A DNA stretch of 64,000 bases from Pusillibacter faecalis (GTDB lineage: Bacteria > Bacillota > Clostridia > Oscillospirales > Oscillospiraceae). Each line of letters opens with the position of its first letter. Within the stretch, counting starts at the first letter, position 1. The position numbers and the translations under genes are program-made. Below are positions 8,355 through 16,306 of the stretch, in pieces. The notes under the pieces are model-generated. The model ran no database searches. It saw only the letters and a program-made list of their open reading frames with translations, and was not told where the DNA came from. The stretch lies in contig NZ_AP023420.1 in NCBI RefSeq assembly GCF_018408705.1, positions 2,108,001-2,172,000 on the forward strand. Reading direction: 5' to 3'.

Positions 8355-9438
8355 TCACTCCATAAAAGAGGCCGTCCGCGGCCATCTCGTCGTAATAGGC
8401 CTCCCCCAAGAGAAAGGCTAGGATTTCGTCGGCCTTTTCTGCGATGTCGATGTCGGAAAACTGCTGTGGAAACAGCACCGTGCCGGCATAGTAGGCGTCC
8501 GCCAGGGCATACCCCACGTTGGTAGAGTAGTTGTTGAAGGAGGGGCAGCTGTAGAGCTGTCCATTCCGCACCGCCCGCAGGGCCTCGAAATAGCGGGGAT
8601 TCGTCTCATATTCACTGCGCACCAGGTCCAGGTTGCCAGGGTCCAGGAAGATCACGTCCGGGTCCCAGGCGACAATTTTTTCCGGGTCCGCGTCAAAATA
8701 GCCGACCTCGCCAACCTCATCGGCCACATTTTTGGCACCGATGGCCAGGAAGGGACCGAAATTGGAGTAGGTGCCGGTGAAGCCATGAGCGCCGGAGAAG
8801 GTGACGGCGCCGGCGTAGCAGGAGCGTCTTTCGGATTCGGGAATGTCCGCCGTCCGGGCGGCAAGATCCGCCTTGGCGGCGTCAATATAGGAAAGGACTG
8901 CCTCACAGCGCTCCTCCGCGCCCAGCACTTCAGAGGCCACCCGCATGGCGGTATAAAAGCTTTCGTCAATGAAGTTAATGCTGCGGGCCCGGATGGAGAC
9001 ACAGGGAATTCCGGTAGCTTGGGCCAGCTCCTCTAGTGCCTCCTCATTATAGCCGGAGAGAATGACATCCGGCTGAAGGCCGATTAGCTCTTCTATGTAA
9101 GCGGTGTTGCCAGTGCCGCCGCCCTTTCCGATGGAGGGCAGCGATGCGAACAGCTCATGGTTTACATGGGCATAGTCCCGAAGGGTGGAGATCTCATACT
9201 CCTTGTCCGTGTCCTCCACGCCGACAAGCAGATCGGTGCACTGGAGATAGGAGACCATCCGCAGGGCGCCTGAGCCGGTGCAGACAACGGTCTGCACCTG
9301 GGCAGGGATTGTGACCTCCCGGCCGAAGCTGTCCGTGACAACGCGGATGGCCGGAGCCTCGTCGGAGGGTGCAGTCCTGCTCTGCCCACAGGCGGACAGC
9401 AACAGAAGTAAAAGCAGTATGCTGAGAAAACGTTTCAT
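8338..9438 (-). CDS. Metal-complex ABC transporter substrate-binding lipoprotein (BtuF/FepB type)
   Basis: 366 residues. The signal peptide ends in a lipobox LSAC with Cys17 as the lipidation site, so it is tethered outside the membrane. The body has the two-lobe BtuF/FepB pattern: DSFGREVTIPAQVQTVVCTG at the first strand, LQPDVILSGYNEE closing lobe one, and WDPDVIFLDPGN in lobe two. Start ATG 9438 follows GAGAGGAATCCCCC. The next two genes encode permease and ATPase. The fmdE/lar context suggests nickel or a nickel chelate as cargo; the ligand residues cannot be assigned by eye. Confidence 0.88.
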   Translation of the reverse strand: MKRFLSILLLLLLLSACGQSRTAPSDEAPAIRVVTDSFGREVTIPAQVQTVVCTGSGALRMVSYLQCTDLLVGVEDTDKEYEISTLRDYAHVNHELFASLPSIGKGGGTGNTAYIEELIGLQPDVILSGYNEEALEELAQATGIPCVSIRARSINFIDESFYTAMRVASEVLGAEERCEAVLSYIDAAKADLAARTADIPESERRSCYAGAVTFSGAHGFTGTYSNFGPFLAIGAKNVADEVGEVGYFDADPEKIVAWDPDVIFLDPGNLDLVRSEYETNPRYFEALRAVRNGQLYSCPSFNNYSTNVGYALADAYYAGTVLFPQQFSDIDIAEKADEILAFLLGEAYYDEMAADGLFYGVIELGA

Positions 9439-9466
9439 GGGGGATTCCTCTCTTTTCCCGGGATGT

Positions 9467-9985
9467 TCAGCGGTCGTAGGCGCGGAAGCAGTGGGGACAC
9501 ACGATGCCGCCGTCCTGGAGGCGGGCCATGTGCTCCGCCACGCCCTCGCCGCAGACGGCGCAGGTGACGGTTTTGAAAATGCGGGCTGTCTCCGGCAAGG
9601 GATATTTGACCTCCGTGGTGGAGAAGAGGTCCTCTAGGGGGGACTCCAGAATTTGACGCCTGCGCTCCTCCCGGGACAGCTCCGCCGTGTTTCGCCGGGC
9701 GACAACTCGAATGCTAGTCCCGGTGCCGCGGTCATAGAAGTTATAGGCGGTCTTGCCCGCCCGACTGCAGAGAAGGTTCCCCTTGCCCATAGTGCAGCCA
9801 AGGATGGCCTGAACGGCGTCAACGGGGCAGGAGTCCGTCTCCGCGATGCACACCAGCTCCTCGTCCGGGGAGACACCGACTCCCAGTTCCTGCTGCACAA
9901 ATTCGCACAGCCGGACGCCTAGGGCAAGACCCGGGCACGCATGGCCGTGGAAGGCGACGGCCTTTTCCCACAGTTCCTTATTCAT
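9467..9985 (-). CDS. FmdE-family protein with C-terminal zinc ribbon
   Basis: 172 residues, sharing 8 bases with the end of larC. N-terminal AFHGHACPGLALGVRL is the FmdE (formylmethanofuran dehydrogenase subunit E) motif; residues about 141-166 hold CAVC..CPHC, a zinc ribbon. Despite the name such proteins occur in non-methanogens next to metal-uptake genes. Placed between larC and a metal importer, it is a reasonable candidate for a nickel (or molybdenum/tungsten) handling accessory protein. No enzymatic role can be claimed. Confidence 0.8.
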   Translation of the reverse strand: MNKELWEKAVAFHGHACPGLALGVRLCEFVQQELGVGVSPDEELVCIAETDSCPVDAVQAILGCTMGKGNLLCSRAGKTAYNFYDRGTGTSIRVVARRNTAELSREERRRQILESPLEDLFSTTEVKYPLPETARIFKTVTCAVCGEGVAEHMARLQDGGIVCPHCFRAYDR

Positions 9986-11264
9986 AGCGGTCCTCCTTTG
10001 TGGTGGTGAGAACGTCCTCCCAGACCTGCTGGAAGGGGAGTCCGGCCCTCCGGGCGGCGGCGGCTACATCTTCATACTCCGGCTTCTCCCGGTAAACGCC
10101 CTCGCCGGAAGCACATTTAAGGCGGACGGGGCCGTAAGCCGTGTCCACGGTGCGGATAGAGGGGGAGAGAATGTACTTCCGGCAGCAGCGGGAGCGGACA
10201 CCGTTGGTGCTGGTCTGCCGCAGCATCGCCTGGGCGAGGCGCTCTTCATCCCTGGGCCTGCACAGGACCGTGAAGGCGATCCCCGCCCGCCCTTTTTTCA
10301 TGGTCAGAGGGATGGAGGAGACATCCAAGGCACCCTGGTCCAGCAGCTGCTCCCCGGCAAAGGCCAGGGCCTCGGCCGTCATGTCGTCAATATGACAGCA
10401 CAGCTCCACAATCTCCGCCTGCTGGGGGTCTCCGACCTCCCCCAGGAAGGCCCGGACGCAGTTTGCGGCGGGAAACTCCTTTGCGCCGACACCGTAGCCG
10501 GTTTTCTCCAGCGTCATTACCGGCATGGGGCCGAACGCTCCGGCAAACTGGGACACCAGAGCCGCGCCGGTGGGGGTGCACAGCTCGCCCCGGATATCCC
10601 CGGTGTAGCAGGGAACCCCCTCCAGAAGGCGGGCGGTGGCGGGAGCCGGAACCGGCATGACGCCGTGGGCACAGCAGACCTGACCGCTGCCAAGGTGGAT
10701 GGGAGAGGCGGAAATGCGGTCAGGGCGCAGCATGTGGATGGCAAGGCACACGCCGGTGACGTCCGTCACCGCGTCCAGCGCGCCCACCTCATGAAAGTGG
10801 ACCTGCTCCACGGGTACGCCGTGGGCCTTGGACTCAGCCTGGGCGATGCGGCCGTAAACAGCGCTGGCAGCTGCACGGACCTCCAGGGGAAGTGCCAGCG
10901 CATCTACGATGGCGGTGACGTCCGCCATCGTGGTGTGGTGGTGACTGTGCGCATGGCCGTGTTCGTGGCCGTGATGGGCCTCGTCATGAGACATCTCATG
11001 GACGGGGGCGTGGACGGCGTCCTGATGATGACTTAGGGCTACGTCATGGCTGTGCTCCGGCTCACCTCGAACGGTGACATCCATGTGGGTACCAGTGATG
11101 CCGCAGGTGACGGCCTGGCGGGGACGCACCTCCACGCCGGGGAAGAGCTGGTTCATGGTTGCGAGAAAGCTGCTCTGCCCCGCCGGGGACAGCAGTTCAT
11201 ACAGCGCGGCCATCAGCATGTCCCCCGCAACGCCCATATTGCACTCCAGATATAAGATTTTCAT
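9978..11264 (-). CDS. larC: LarC, nickel insertion step of nickel-pincer nucleotide synthesis
   Basis: 428 residues, start ATG 11264 overlapping the larB stop (ATGA). LarC is the CTP-dependent nickel insertase (cyclometallase) that completes the nickel-pincer nucleotide of lactate racemase-type enzymes. N-terminal MKILYLECNMGVAGDMLMAAL is the LarC signature. Residues 71-110 carry 16 histidines, a nickel-binding loop of the kind known in LarC. The gene is one continuous frame, unlike Lactobacillus plantarum where LarC1/LarC2 are joined by a frameshift. It lies in larE-larB-larC order with an importer downstream. Confidence 0.93.
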   Translation of the reverse strand: MKILYLECNMGVAGDMLMAALYELLSPAGQSSFLATMNQLFPGVEVRPRQAVTCGITGTHMDVTVRGEPEHSHDVALSHHQDAVHAPVHEMSHDEAHHGHEHGHAHSHHHTTMADVTAIVDALALPLEVRAAASAVYGRIAQAESKAHGVPVEQVHFHEVGALDAVTDVTGVCLAIHMLRPDRISASPIHLGSGQVCCAHGVMPVPAPATARLLEGVPCYTGDIRGELCTPTGAALVSQFAGAFGPMPVMTLEKTGYGVGAKEFPAANCVRAFLGEVGDPQQAEIVELCCHIDDMTAEALAFAGEQLLDQGALDVSSIPLTMKKGRAGIAFTVLCRPRDEERLAQAMLRQTSTNGVRSRCCRKYILSPSIRTVDTAYGPVRLKCASGEGVYREKPEYEDVAAAARRAGLPFQQVWEDVLTTTKEDRYE

Positions 11265-12022
11265 GATTCCGCACTCTCCATTTGGTTGATTCGGCTGGCC
11301 AGGAACCCCGCGCCGAAGCCGTTGTCGATGTTCACCACACTGGTCCCGCTGGCGCAGGAGTTCAGCATGGAGAGCAGGGCGGAAAGTCCGCCCAGGGAGG
11401 CGCCATACCCCACGCTGGTAGGCACGGCAATCACCGGGCAGTCCACCAGACCGCCCACCACGCTGGCCAAGGCACCCTCCATGCCCGCCACGGCAACCAC
11501 CGCCCGGGCGCTCATCAGCGGCTCCAGATTGCTCAACAGCCGGTGAAGCCCTGCCACTCCCACGTCATAAAGCCGGGTGACGCTGTTGCCCAGCACCTCG
11601 GCGGTGATAGCGGCCTCTTCCGCAACGCTCATGTCGCTGGTGCCGCCGGTGGCCACCACAATGGAACCACGGCTCTGGACCGGCTCCGGCAGGGCAACCG
11701 CCAGCCTTGCCAGCGGTTCATAGCGCAGAGGGAACTGCTCTTTCAGCGCCTCCGCCACATCCGGACCGATACGGGTAACCAGGATATTGATGCAGCCCCG
11801 CCTGCGCATGGATTCCAGAATGCCGCGGATCTGCTCCGTGGTCTTGGACTGACCGTAGATGACCTCGGGCACTCCCTGGCGGACGGCCCGGTGATAGTCT
11901 ACCTTTGCGTATCCCAGATCCTCAAAGGGAGCCAGCTTCAGCCGCAACAGGGCGTCCTCCGGCGAGAGCGTCCCGTCCCGGACCTCCTGCAGGACAGAGA
12001 GAATATCGTGCTTGACAGCCAT
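11261..12022 (-). CDS. larB: LarB, NaAD carboxylase/hydrolase of nickel-pincer nucleotide synthesis
   Basis: 253 residues. LarB carboxylates the pyridinium ring of nicotinic acid adenine dinucleotide and hydrolyses the phosphoanhydride, the first step of cofactor synthesis. The C-terminal half is PurE-like: VATGGTSDMSVAEEAA, GVAGLHRLL, AVAGMEGALASVVGGL and PTSVGYGASLGGL are visible. It starts 16 bases after the larE stop and overlaps larC by four bases, so the three genes are co-translated. Confidence 0.93.
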   Translation of the reverse strand: MAVKHDILSVLQEVRDGTLSPEDALLRLKLAPFEDLGYAKVDYHRAVRQGVPEVIYGQSKTTEQIRGILESMRRRGCINILVTRIGPDVAEALKEQFPLRYEPLARLAVALPEPVQSRGSIVVATGGTSDMSVAEEAAITAEVLGNSVTRLYDVGVAGLHRLLSNLEPLMSARAVVAVAGMEGALASVVGGLVDCPVIAVPTSVGYGASLGGLSALLSMLNSCASGTSVVNIDNGFGAGFLASRINQMESAES

Positions 12023-12037
12023 AGATCACACCGCCTC

Positions 12038-12793
12038 TCACTCACCCCGCCTGCGCGGGACCAAATCCAGAGTTACCAGGGAAAAGACCGGGGAGAGCCG
12101 GGCAAGAATGGTCTCCCGGTTCTCGCAGGCATAGGAAAACTGATCCTCCTGCACCTGTAGAACGGCGGCACCGCCGTGGAGCCGGATGCGGAAGTTCTGA
12201 AAGCCCAGGGAGGAGAGCAGGTTTTCGCCCTGCTCAATGCTCCAAAGGGCTTCGCGGGTGATGGGGGTTCCGGTGGGAATGCGGGTGGCAAGACAGGCAT
12301 AGGCGGGCTTGTTCCACACAGATAAGTGCACCTCCCGGCACAGCTGCCGGACGTCGCCCTTTGTCAGACCGCACTCGCGCAGGGGAGAGCGGACCCGCAG
12401 CTCCCGCAGCGCGCGCATCCCGGGGCGGTCGCCCTCGTCGTCAGAGGCGTTGGTACCGTCAATCAGCAGCGAGCAGCCGTCCACGGCTGCCTGCTGCCCG
12501 ATGGCAGAGAAGAGCCGGTGCTTGCAGTGATAGCAGCGGTCGGCGGGGTTGGTGCGGATCTCCGGGAACTGCAGGATATCGCCCTCGAGAATGGTCAGCG
12601 GGATGCCGCATTCGGCTGCAATCTTTTTTGCGTCCAGCAGTTCAAATTCGGGCTGAAAGACGGTGCGGACATAATACGCCCGCCAGTCCCGCCCGTACTG
12701 CGCAGCGGCCCAGACCAGCAGGGAGGAATCCACGCCGCCGGAGTACGCGATGGCGCCGTGGGAGGTGCTTTGGAAAAAATCCTGAAGTGTCAT
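12038..12793 (-). CDS. larE: LarE, sulfur transferase of nickel-pincer nucleotide synthesis
   Basis: 251 residues from the ATG at 12793, chosen for the GGAAAGGAG just upstream; an ATG ten codons earlier lacks a good site. LarE converts the two pyridinium carboxylates to thiocarboxylates. The PP-loop SGGVDSS (18-24) activates substrate with ATP. C167 in KPAYACLATRIP appears to sit where the sacrificial cysteine (Cys176) of Lactobacillus plantarum LarE is found; a further C87-x-x-C90 pair (RCYHCK) is typical of the family. First gene of the lar-importer operon. Confidence 0.92.
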   Translation of the reverse strand: MTLQDFFQSTSHGAIAYSGGVDSSLLVWAAAQYGRDWRAYYVRTVFQPEFELLDAKKIAAECGIPLTILEGDILQFPEIRTNPADRCYHCKHRLFSAIGQQAAVDGCSLLIDGTNASDDEGDRPGMRALRELRVRSPLRECGLTKGDVRQLCREVHLSVWNKPAYACLATRIPTGTPITREALWSIEQGENLLSSLGFQNFRIRLHGGAAVLQVQEDQFSYACENRETILARLSPVFSLVTLDLVPRRRGE

Positions 12794-12895
12794 AGGGGAC
12801 TCCTTTCCATATCTCCTTGGCAAGTGTTTTCATGAAAGAGGCGCCACTTCGGCGCATATCCCAAAAGAGGACAGGGCTTTCGGTCAAACAGAAAA

Positions 12896-12928
12896 AGAAG
12901 GCATACCTCTTCCAAAGGTATGCCTTCT
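12896..12928 (-). terminator. Terminator (or attenuator) between the DUF3842 gene and larE
   Basis: Perfect 13-bp stem (12896-12908 / 12916-12928) followed on the minus strand by TTTTTC. It lies 90 bases after the DUF3842 stop and 100 bases before larE. It could end the upstream transcript or act as a leader attenuator for the lar operon; a smaller hairpin lies just 5' of it on the minus strand. No known riboswitch consensus was recognised. Confidence 0.8.
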
Positions 12929-13018
12929 GGCAGTTCCGCATGGATACATCCACGCAATAAAAGCACGCTGTGAAAAAACCGACTGCGGAGGGAAGACCTT
13001 CTGACCTTCATTTAATGC

Positions 13019-13456
13019 TTACCGCAGCTGTTCCGCAAGCTCTGCACGAAGAATCCGCATGGCCTCCTCAATGTAGGATTGAAGCGACTGCGAATCCCCG
13101 TTTGCAAAGTGAAATTCACATTTTTTCTGAGGGGGAAGAAAGATTTTGACCGCGTTGCTGGCCATCACCGCGGCAGCCATGGCCGGAGTGACCTCCCCCA
13201 GCAGACCGTTGGCCATGGCGATTCCGATGGGACCGATCAAAATGTCCATCTTCCCGGCATTTAAAATCAGCGCATTCTCGCCGGTGGCGCCGTCGTGGGC
13301 GCCGGCCTTCATCATGGCGGCGGTGGCAATTGCATTTGTGCCCAGCGCCCGGATCAAAACGCCGGGATACTCCCGCTTGATCTGCTCCACCAAGGCCCGG
13401 CCCATGCCGCCGCCCTGGCCGTCAATGACCGCGATGCCGGGCCGTTTGTCTGTCAT
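13019..13456 (-). CDS. DUF3842 family protein
   Basis: 145 residues from ATG 13456 (MTDKRPGIAVIDGQGGGMG); an ATG ten codons upstream has no ribosome site. The Rossmann-like GQGGGMG start, GTNAIATAAMMKAGAHDGAT and GPIGIAMANGLLGEVTP blocks match the uncharacterised DUF3842 family of Clostridia. It suggests a nucleotide-binding fold; function is unknown. It precedes the lar operon on the same strand but a terminator separates them. Confidence 0.8.
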   Translation of the reverse strand: MTDKRPGIAVIDGQGGGMGRALVEQIKREYPGVLIRALGTNAIATAAMMKAGAHDGATGENALILNAGKMDILIGPIGIAMANGLLGEVTPAMAAAVMASNAVKIFLPPQKKCEFHFANGDSQSLQSYIEEAMRILRAELAEQLR

Positions 13457-13634
13457 GATTCCACAGCTCCCTGAACAATGTTCCATGCCGCCCGGCTGGA
13501 ATTCAGGGGAAGCGGCATCAATTTTTATTCAGTGTACCAATGTTTTTCCTGCGAGTCAAGCAAAAATATGTAAAAAAAGATATCTCAAAATTATGCGATA
13601 TTTACAAATAAAATTTGACATTACTGAAAATGTG

Positions 13635-13664
13635 TTGACATTCCTAATGAAGAGGGAATATAGT
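13635..13664 (+). promoter_or_regulatory. Promoter of the IclR-family regulator gene
   Basis: TTGACA (13635-13640), 18-bp spacer, TATAGT (13659-13664). An ATTTGACATT 20 bases upstream could be a second -35. Confidence 0.75.
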
Positions 13665-13709
13665 ATATCTTAAGAATGGCATATACGTCAAACGAGGTGG
13701 TGACAGAAC

Positions 13710-14483
13710 ATGCAGGAGAGAAAGAGAACGGGACTCCTTGTTCAGTCCGTGGCACGCGCTGCACAGATTATCAACTGTTTCCGGACCGCGAGAGAACTGG
13801 GGATTTCCGAGATTGCGGCTGAGATGGATTTAAACAAGAGCACGGTCTTTGGCCTCGTTAACACACTGGTCCGCTATGGGTATCTGGAACAGACGGAGAA
13901 TAAGAAATACCGGCTGGGCATTACGCTCTTTGAGCTCGGAAATCTGGTTCTCGCGCGGATTGACATCCGTGAGGAGACCAAGAAGGCATGCGCCTTTCTG
14001 GTGCAGAAGTATCCCGCGACGATCCACATCGCCACGCACAGTGCAGGAGAGGTCATCTACTTGGACAAGATTGAAAGGGGAGACTCTCTGATAAGCGCCT
14101 CCAATATCGGGCGGCGGGCCCCCATGTACTGTACGGGGGTGGGCAAAGCGTTGCTGGCACATCTGCCGGAAAGCTATCTGAAGGAATACGTTTTAAAGGG
14201 ACCTCTGAAAAAATTTACGCCGAACACGATTTCCAGCAAAAGAGAGCTGATGAAAGAGCTGGAGCGCGTCCATGCTGCTGGCTATGCCATGGACCGGGAA
14301 GAGATAGAACAAGGATTGACATGCATCGCGGCGCCCATTTTACAGCACGACGGAGAGCCAGTACTGGCAGTCAGTCTGTCCTTCCCCTATGGGCGGATCG
14401 AAAGCGTCAATCAGGAGGATGCGGTGGCGGACATCCTGATGTGCACCAAGCAGCTCTCTGCCCGGCTGGGCTATCTCCAATGA
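13710..14483 (+). CDS. IclR-family transcriptional regulator of the catabolic island
   Basis: 257 residues behind GAGGTGGTG. Residues about 15-75 are a winged helix-turn-helix (GISEIAAEMDLNKSTVFGLV, then the wing NKKYRLG); residues about 85-255 form the IclR effector domain (GEVIYLDKIE, GRRAPMYCTGVGKALLAHLP, ISAPILQ-like IAAPILQHDGEPVLAVSLS). IclR proteins sense small carboxylic acids and control adjacent catabolic operons. The gene ends in a terminator and is followed by the NadC-like operon, whose leader carries a 28-bp motif repeated before nifJ; that motif is the likely binding site (inference). Confidence 0.9.
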   Translation: MQERKRTGLLVQSVARAAQIINCFRTARELGISEIAAEMDLNKSTVFGLVNTLVRYGYLEQTENKKYRLGITLFELGNLVLARIDIREETKKACAFLVQKYPATIHIATHSAGEVIYLDKIERGDSLISASNIGRRAPMYCTGVGKALLAHLPESYLKEYVLKGPLKKFTPNTISSKRELMKELERVHAAGYAMDREEIEQGLTCIAAPILQHDGEPVLAVSLSFPYGRIESVNQEDAVADILMCTKQLSARLGYLQ

Positions 14484-14486
14484 ATA

Positions 14487-14512
14487 AAAAAGAACCACAT
14501 AGGTTCTTTTTT
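14487..14512 (+). terminator. Terminator of the IclR gene
   Basis: AAAAGAACC / GGTTCTTTT stem with ACATA loop followed by seven T, immediately after the stop. Confidence 0.88.
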
Positions 14513-14521
14513 TACTAAAAT

Positions 14522-14549
14522 ATAAGAACGATATTTGATAATATCAAAA
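14522..14549 (+). promoter_or_regulatory. 28-bp shared operator candidate, copy 1
   Basis: Matches 33935-33962 at 27 of 28 bases. The core GATATT-TGAT-AATATC (14530-14545) is a perfect inverted repeat. It ends 13 bases before the ATG at 14563, exactly the spacing seen at copy 2. Likely bound by the IclR regulator encoded next door. Confidence 0.75.
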
Positions 14550-14562
14550 TATGGAGAGCGAC

Positions 14563-15372
14563 ATGAATGATATTCGAGATGCCCTGTTCCGAGAGATCCA
14601 GACAAAAACCTTCCGTGCGGTGCTGACCACGGAGAGAAGCGGGGTGATCTCCGGCGTGGAGGAGGCCGCAGAGTGTGCGGCCCGACTCGGCGTTCAGTGG
14701 ACCTGCAGCCTGGAGGAGGGCGCTGCGCTGGAGGCAGGAGAAACCGTGGCGGAAATCGCGGCGTCCCCGAAGCAGATGGCGCTGGCGGAGGAGAGACTTA
14801 TCGGGCTGCTCGCCAAAACATCTGGGATCGCCACGGCTGCCCGCCGTGCGGTTGAGACAGCGGCAGGGCGGGTGAAAATTGTATCCGGCGCTTGGAAAAA
14901 GATGCCTCCCCAGCTGAAAATGGCAGTTCGAAAAGCTGTAGCTGTGGGCGGAGCCCAGGTCAGAATCAGCGAGGCCCCAATGCTCTACATTGACAAAAAC
15001 TACATTGAGATGTTCGGCTCCGTGGAGCGGGCCCTAACTGCGGCAGCGGAGTGGAGACAGCTGAAAAAGGTCGTGCAGATCAAGGGGAAGCTCGACTCTA
15101 TCCCAAGTGAGACTCGACAGGCGCTTTCCGGCGGTGGTGACGTCCTGATGATTGACACAGGACAAATCTCCGATTTGACCGCGTGTATCGAGGAGCTCTG
15201 CCGGCTGGGAGGGCGGAATCAGGTGCAGGTTGCCTTTTCCGGAAACGTCCGCATCCGGGACATTCCGGTGATGGCGGATTTGGGCGTGGACATTCTGGGA
15301 ATCGGCAAGGAAATTATTGACGCTCAGCTTCTGGATATGCGGCTTGACGTTGTGGAGGAGATTAAACCATGA
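14563..15372 (+). CDS. NadC/ModD-like phosphoribosyltransferase-fold protein with altered active site
   Basis: 269 residues from ATG 14563 (GGAGAGCGAC before it). The EERLIGLLAKTSGIATAARR block (77-96) closely follows the quinolinate phosphoribosyltransferase (NadC) and ModD pattern, and VDILGIGKEII-type residues near the end match the NadC barrel. Where NadC has its TRKT-P and GGGxNHR substrate motifs, this protein has SGAWKKMP (108-115) and GGAQVR (129-134), so the canonical arginine and histidine are lost. It may act on another pyridine or base substrate. First gene of the operon that also encodes a LarA-like protein; a link to pyridine-derived nickel cofactor is possible but unproven. Overlaps the next gene by four bases. 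Confidence 0.65.
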   Translation: MNDIRDALFREIQTKTFRAVLTTERSGVISGVEEAAECAARLGVQWTCSLEEGAALEAGETVAEIAASPKQMALAEERLIGLLAKTSGIATAARRAVETAAGRVKIVSGAWKKMPPQLKMAVRKAVAVGGAQVRISEAPMLYIDKNYIEMFGSVERALTAAAEWRQLKKVVQIKGKLDSIPSETRQALSGGGDVLMIDTGQISDLTACIEELCRLGGRNQVQVAFSGNVRIRDIPVMADLGVDILGIGKEIIDAQLLDMRLDVVEEIKP

Positions 15373-16241
15373 GCTTGAATCTGCTGGAAAAGACAGAACT
15401 CTGGGTCAGTGATGTGACCCTGGACCAGGCGAACTTGACAGAGATGGCTGCCGCAGTGGCGCGGGTGCTGGGGCTGCAGGAGGACAAGGTGATGGTGGTG
15501 GATGTCCGTTCATCACATATCACATTTGATATTACAGAAAAAGAAGTGCAGCAAGAAAACCTCATGGGAAAGGAAGCACAGCTGCTGCAGGCACTGAGGG
15601 AGATTCCAGGCGTGTATCTGACAGAGGAATCTGAGGTCCACTCCAACGGGATTCTTGGATTGATCTGCGCGGTGTCCAGTGACCAGCGGGAGATTCTGCG
15701 CCGGGTGGACGACATCCGCAGTCAAATCATGGAGAAGGTTTCCCGTCGGGCTATCGTGTTTCCGACAGGCTTTGAGATAGAGGAAGGCCTCATTGAGGAC
15801 ACAAACACCCCCTATCTCAAAAAGCTGTTGGAGGAAAACGGTTATCAAGTGGTAGTCGGTGATGTAATTCCAGATGACGAATATGTGATGACGGAGATCC
15901 TCTCGGATGCGGTGTCCAGAGGCTTTGGACTGATTCTCACCTCCGGCGGCGTTGGCGCGGAGGATAAGGATCACTCCGTGGAGAGCATTCTGCACTTAGA
16001 CGCGTCCGCAGCTACGCCGTATATCGTAAAATATGAAAAAGGACACGGACGGCACGTCAAGGACGGCGTCCGAGTCGGAGTCGGACAGGTTGGGATTGCG
16101 ACGCTGATCACTCTTCCGGGACCGCATGACGAGGTGGAGATGACTGCGCCGAAAATGGTTGAACTGCTGAAAGCGGGGTGTGCAAAAGAGGAGATTGCGG
16201 CAGTGCTTGCCAGGATTCTGGCAGAGAAGTGGCAGCCATGA
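15369..16241 (+). CDS. MoaB/MogA/CinA-type molybdopterin-binding domain protein
   Basis: 290 residues, ATGA overlap with the gene before. Residues about 1-125 are a region I do not recognise. From about 130 the sequence follows the MoCF-binding fold: PTGFEIEEGLIEDTNTPYL, GDVIPDDEYVM, ILTSGGVGAEDKDHSVE (the nucleotide/molybdopterin loop) and a late LPGPHDEVEMTAPKMVELL. Such domains adenylate molybdopterin or hydrolyse nucleotides (CinA). No molybdoenzyme gene is seen in the window, so the ligand may be a different nucleotide-like cofactor. Confidence 0.65.
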   Translation: MSLNLLEKTELWVSDVTLDQANLTEMAAAVARVLGLQEDKVMVVDVRSSHITFDITEKEVQQENLMGKEAQLLQALREIPGVYLTEESEVHSNGILGLICAVSSDQREILRRVDDIRSQIMEKVSRRAIVFPTGFEIEEGLIEDTNTPYLKKLLEENGYQVVVGDVIPDDEYVMTEILSDAVSRGFGLILTSGGVGAEDKDHSVESILHLDASAATPYIVKYEKGHGRHVKDGVRVGVGQVGIATLITLPGPHDEVEMTAPKMVELLKAGCAKEEIAAVLARILAEKWQP

Positions 16242-16306
16242 GACGGCTGCCGCAGAGTGAGCCATGAAATCTGCATACAATCATGAGAACAGAAAGGAAG
16301 AGACGC

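Noticed and set aside
9846..11036. Plus-strand ORF of 396 residues over larC
   Set aside because: Antisense shadow of a GC-rich gene; no motifs and no ribosome site. The same applies to the long antisense frames at 7467-8525, 20805-21542 and 59692-60693.
12794..13018. NiCo or molybdenum-cofactor riboswitch before larE
   Set aside because: Neither conserved core was recognised; only generic hairpins are present.
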